A stretch of DNA of 64,000 nucleotides from CAVZYN01 sp963779515. Its GTDB lineage: Bacteria; Pseudomonadota; Alphaproteobacteria; Rhizobiales; Hyphomicrobiaceae. The notes below the pieces were generated by a model. That model made no database searches. It had not been told where the DNA came from and saw only the letters and a list, made by a program, of their open reading frames with translations. Of this stretch, positions 62,238 to 64,000 are shown piece after piece. Numbering within the stretch: position 1 is the stretch's first letter; every line of letters begins with the position of its first letter. A program made the position numbers and the translations under genes. The DNA lies in assembly GCA_963779515.1 (NCBI GenBank), contig CAVZYN010000002.1, positions 930,001 to 994,000 on the forward strand, given 5' to 3'.

Positions 62238-63812
62238 TCAGAAATCGGTCTTGACGCCGCCTTCGGCGATACGGCGGGTGACGAAGGCGTCGAGTTCGTC
62301 GCGGATGGCGGGGTCCATCGCGGGTGCGGTGTAGCGGGCGAGCGTCTCCTGCCAGAGAGCGTGGGCTTTTTCTGGTGCCGTGGGGCTACCAGCGTCGCGC
62401 CAGCTTTCGAAATTGCGCCAGTCGGAGAGCAGCGGTGCGTAGAACGCATTTTGATAGCGGGCTTGCGTGTGCGGGGTGCCGAAGTAGTGGCCGCCGGGGC
62501 CGACGTCACGCATGGCGTCGAGGGCGAGGGTGTCGCGATCGACGGTGAGCGGATCGAGGAATTCGGCGACCATCTGCAACAGATCGACGTCGACGATGGT
62601 TTTCTCGAAGGAGGCCGTGAGGCCGCCTTCCATCCAGCCGGCCGCATGGAGAATGAAGTTGGCGCCGCCCATGACCGCACCCCAGAGCGAAAACACGCTC
62701 TCCCAGGCGGCTTGAGCGTCGATGGCGTTGGCGGCGCAGGCATTCGACGAGCGATAGGGGATGTTATAGCGGCGCGCGAGTTGCCCGCCGATGGCGGCGG
62801 CCTTCATGTATTCCGGCGTGCCGAAGGCTGGCGCGCCGCTTTTCATGTCGACGTTGGAGGTGAAGCCGCCATAGACGACGGGCGCGCCGGGCTTGACCAT
62901 CTGCGTGAAGGCGATGCCGGCCAGCGCCTCGGCGTTCTGTTGTGCGAGCGCGCCGGCGATGGTGACGGGTGCCATGGCGCCAGCAAGCGTGAACGGCGTC
63001 ATGATGATGACCTGCCCGCGCGCGCTCATTTCCATGATGCCGGTGAGCATCGGCGCATCGAGGCGCAGCGGCGAGGAGGAGTTGATTACGGAGATCAAAG
63101 ACGGCTCGCGATCGAGTTGTGCGTTGGTGATGCCGCGCGCGATGCGGGCAATCTCGATGGCGTCGCGATTGCGGTCGCGGCCGAGCGAGTAGGCGTGGAA
63201 GGCCTTGTCGGTCAGCGTCGCGAGATCGCGCAGGCATTCGAGGTGGCGGATCGAGGCGTGCAGATCGACGGGCTCGACCGGATAGCCGCCGGTCATGTGG
63301 ATGATGTTGAAGGATTGAGCGAGGCGGAGAAGGTTGCGGAAATCGGTGTGATTGCCGGGGCGCCGGCCGTTGGTGAGATCGGAACAATTGGGAGCGCTTG
63401 CAACCTGCGCGAAGATCACGTGATCGCCGCCGAACGTCAGAGTATGGGCGGGGTTGCGCGCGTGGAGTTGGAACGTCGCCGGCGCGGTCTTGATCTTGTC
63501 GAGGATCAGACCGCGATCGAAGCGGACGCGGGGAGAGCCTGCCGTCACGTCGCCGCCTGCCTGCTTGATGAGCGCGCGTGCGCCGGCGTCGAGGAAATCC
63601 ATGCCGATGTCTTCGAGCACGGTGAGGGACGCGTCGTGGATGGCTTCGAGTTCGTCGCGGCTGACGAGATCGACGGCGGGGAAGCGGCGGCGCGGCTGGC
63701 GGAACGGTTTTTGCTGCCGGCTCGCGTCGGCGGCGCGCTGGCCGCGGGCGGCCCGGCCGCCGCCACGCTCGCGCCGTCCTGGGGGCACCGGGGTGTCTGC
63801 GGCATCGCTCAT
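62238..63812 (-). CDS. MttB-superfamily corrinoid-dependent methyltransferase (non-pyrrolysine)
   Basis: 524 residues. After a disordered Arg/Gly-rich N-terminus the TIM-barrel has IHDASLTVLEDIGMDFLDAG, NPAHTLTFGGDHVIFAQVAS, VINSSSPLRLDAPMLTGIME, YGGFTSNVDMKSGAPAFGTP, EYMKAAAIGGQLARRYNIPY and GGHYFGTPHTQARYQNAFYA. This is the trimethylamine methyltransferase (MttB/COG5598) family without an amber-encoded pyrrolysine, like MtgB, which demethylates glycine betaine. Substrate likely a quaternary amine. Its ATG overlaps the stop of an ABC transporter ATPase (ATGA). The corrinoid partner is likely the protein at 52166. Confidence 0.92.
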   Translation of the reverse strand: MSDAADTPVPPGRRERGGGRAARGQRAADASRQQKPFRQPRRRFPAVDLVSRDELEAIHDASLTVLEDIGMDFLDAGARALIKQAGGDVTAGSPRVRFDRGLILDKIKTAPATFQLHARNPAHTLTFGGDHVIFAQVASAPNCSDLTNGRRPGNHTDFRNLLRLAQSFNIIHMTGGYPVEPVDLHASIRHLECLRDLATLTDKAFHAYSLGRDRNRDAIEIARIARGITNAQLDREPSLISVINSSSPLRLDAPMLTGIMEMSARGQVIIMTPFTLAGAMAPVTIAGALAQQNAEALAGIAFTQMVKPGAPVVYGGFTSNVDMKSGAPAFGTPEYMKAAAIGGQLARRYNIPYRSSNACAANAIDAQAAWESVFSLWGAVMGGANFILHAAGWMEGGLTASFEKTIVDVDLLQMVAEFLDPLTVDRDTLALDAMRDVGPGGHYFGTPHTQARYQNAFYAPLLSDWRNFESWRDAGSPTAPEKAHALWQETLARYTAPAMDPAIRDELDAFVTRRIAEGGVKTDF

Positions 63813-64000
63813 GGGGCGGCCTCCGCCAGTGACGGGGGTGCGGGTACCACGGCCGAGAATTCGTGATGGCAGGCGATGGAGTGCGCTCCAAAGCCGCGAA
63901 CGGGCGGCGCGGTGGTCTCACACATGGTGCCGATCTTGGCGGGGCAGCGGCTGGCGAAAGCGCAGCCTTGGATCTTGGCGGTGGCGCTCGGCATTGTGCC
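63809..64000 (-). CDS. Peptide-type ABC transporter ATP-binding protein, C-terminal end (truncated by window edge)
   Basis: Only the last ~63 residues are in the window. KIQGCAFASRCPAKIGTMCE and GFGAHSIACHHEF match the C-terminal oligopeptide/dipeptide transporter extension with four Cys, found in DppD/OppD-like ATPases. It is translationally coupled to the MttB-family gene, so this transporter probably imports the methyltransferase's substrate. That differs from the OpuA-type carriers usual for betaines. Confidence 0.8.
   Translation of the reverse strand, partial: GTMPSATAKIQGCAFASRCPAKIGTMCETTAPPVRGFGAHSIACHHEFSAVVPAPPSLAEAAP

Noticed and set aside
62238..63812. Pyrrolysine-containing MttB
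   Set aside because: The frame is continuous with no internal amber codon, so it is a non-Pyl family member.
62124..63866. 580-codon plus-strand frame over the MttB gene
   Set aside because: Asp/Gly/Ala-rich shadow; the minus strand encodes the MttB-family protein.

Overview
The window is GC-rich, densely packed chromosomal DNA from an alphaproteobacterium, most probably order Hyphomicrobiales (Rhizobiales; Xanthobacteraceae/Bradyrhizobiaceae-like). This rests on protein character and synteny, not on a marker-gene tree: F1-ATPase inhibitor zeta subunit, a RecA gene with an alphaproteobacterial SOS box, the SufE-DUF5330 pair, TIGR02281 retropepsin-like proteins, a Bug/TTT receptor, MclA-type malyl-CoA lyase, and interspersed palindromes of rhizobial type. 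No rRNA, tRNA, CRISPR array, insertion sequence or prophage was found.

Layout. 0-11 kb: end of a DUF4166 protein, an RraA-like protein, two periplasmic solute-binding proteins, a DMT exporter, a purC-purS-(secreted protein)-purQ operon, ATPase inhibitor, hydrolases and a thiolase. 11.4-16.6 kb: first heterotetrameric sarcosine oxidase operon (soxBDAG), convergent with folB and a pteridine-reductase-like SDR. 17-30 kb: AIM24-like protein, a block of envelope or unknown proteins, RNase T2, citrate synthase, phosphomannomutase, two retropepsin-like proteins and a histidine kinase. 30-46 kb: housekeeping genes (nuclease, GSTs, uracil-DNA glycosylase, Lrp regulator, recA, malyl-CoA lyase, Rsm22, queF, sufE, aroQ) and an HpaB-type monooxygenase.

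46-64 kb is the most interesting part. A second complete soxBDAG operon is followed by a divergently organised corrinoid methyl-transfer module: DUF1638 protein, corrinoid protein, homocysteine-methyltransferase-family protein, a small 'virulence factor' family protein and an ASKHA/ferredoxin corrinoid-activating protein. About 6 kb further lies a non-pyrrolysine MttB-family methyltransferase translationally coupled to a peptide-type ABC transporter. Between them sit an ornithine-cyclodeaminase-family enzyme, an enolase-superfamily enzyme, a 2-hydroxyacid dehydrogenase and a tandem pair of cysteine-rich secreted proteins. I infer a pathway that imports a quaternary or N-methylated amine, removes one methyl via B12, and finishes by oxidative, folate-linked demethylation through sarcosine oxidase. 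The exact substrate cannot be read from the sequence.

Seven genes are each broken by one single-base indel (six apparent insertions, one deletion). Five lie between 1.7 and 6.2 kb and one is purQ, so sequencing or assembly error is more likely than gene decay. Two of the seven fall where the corrected sequence would be a GANTC (CcrM) site.
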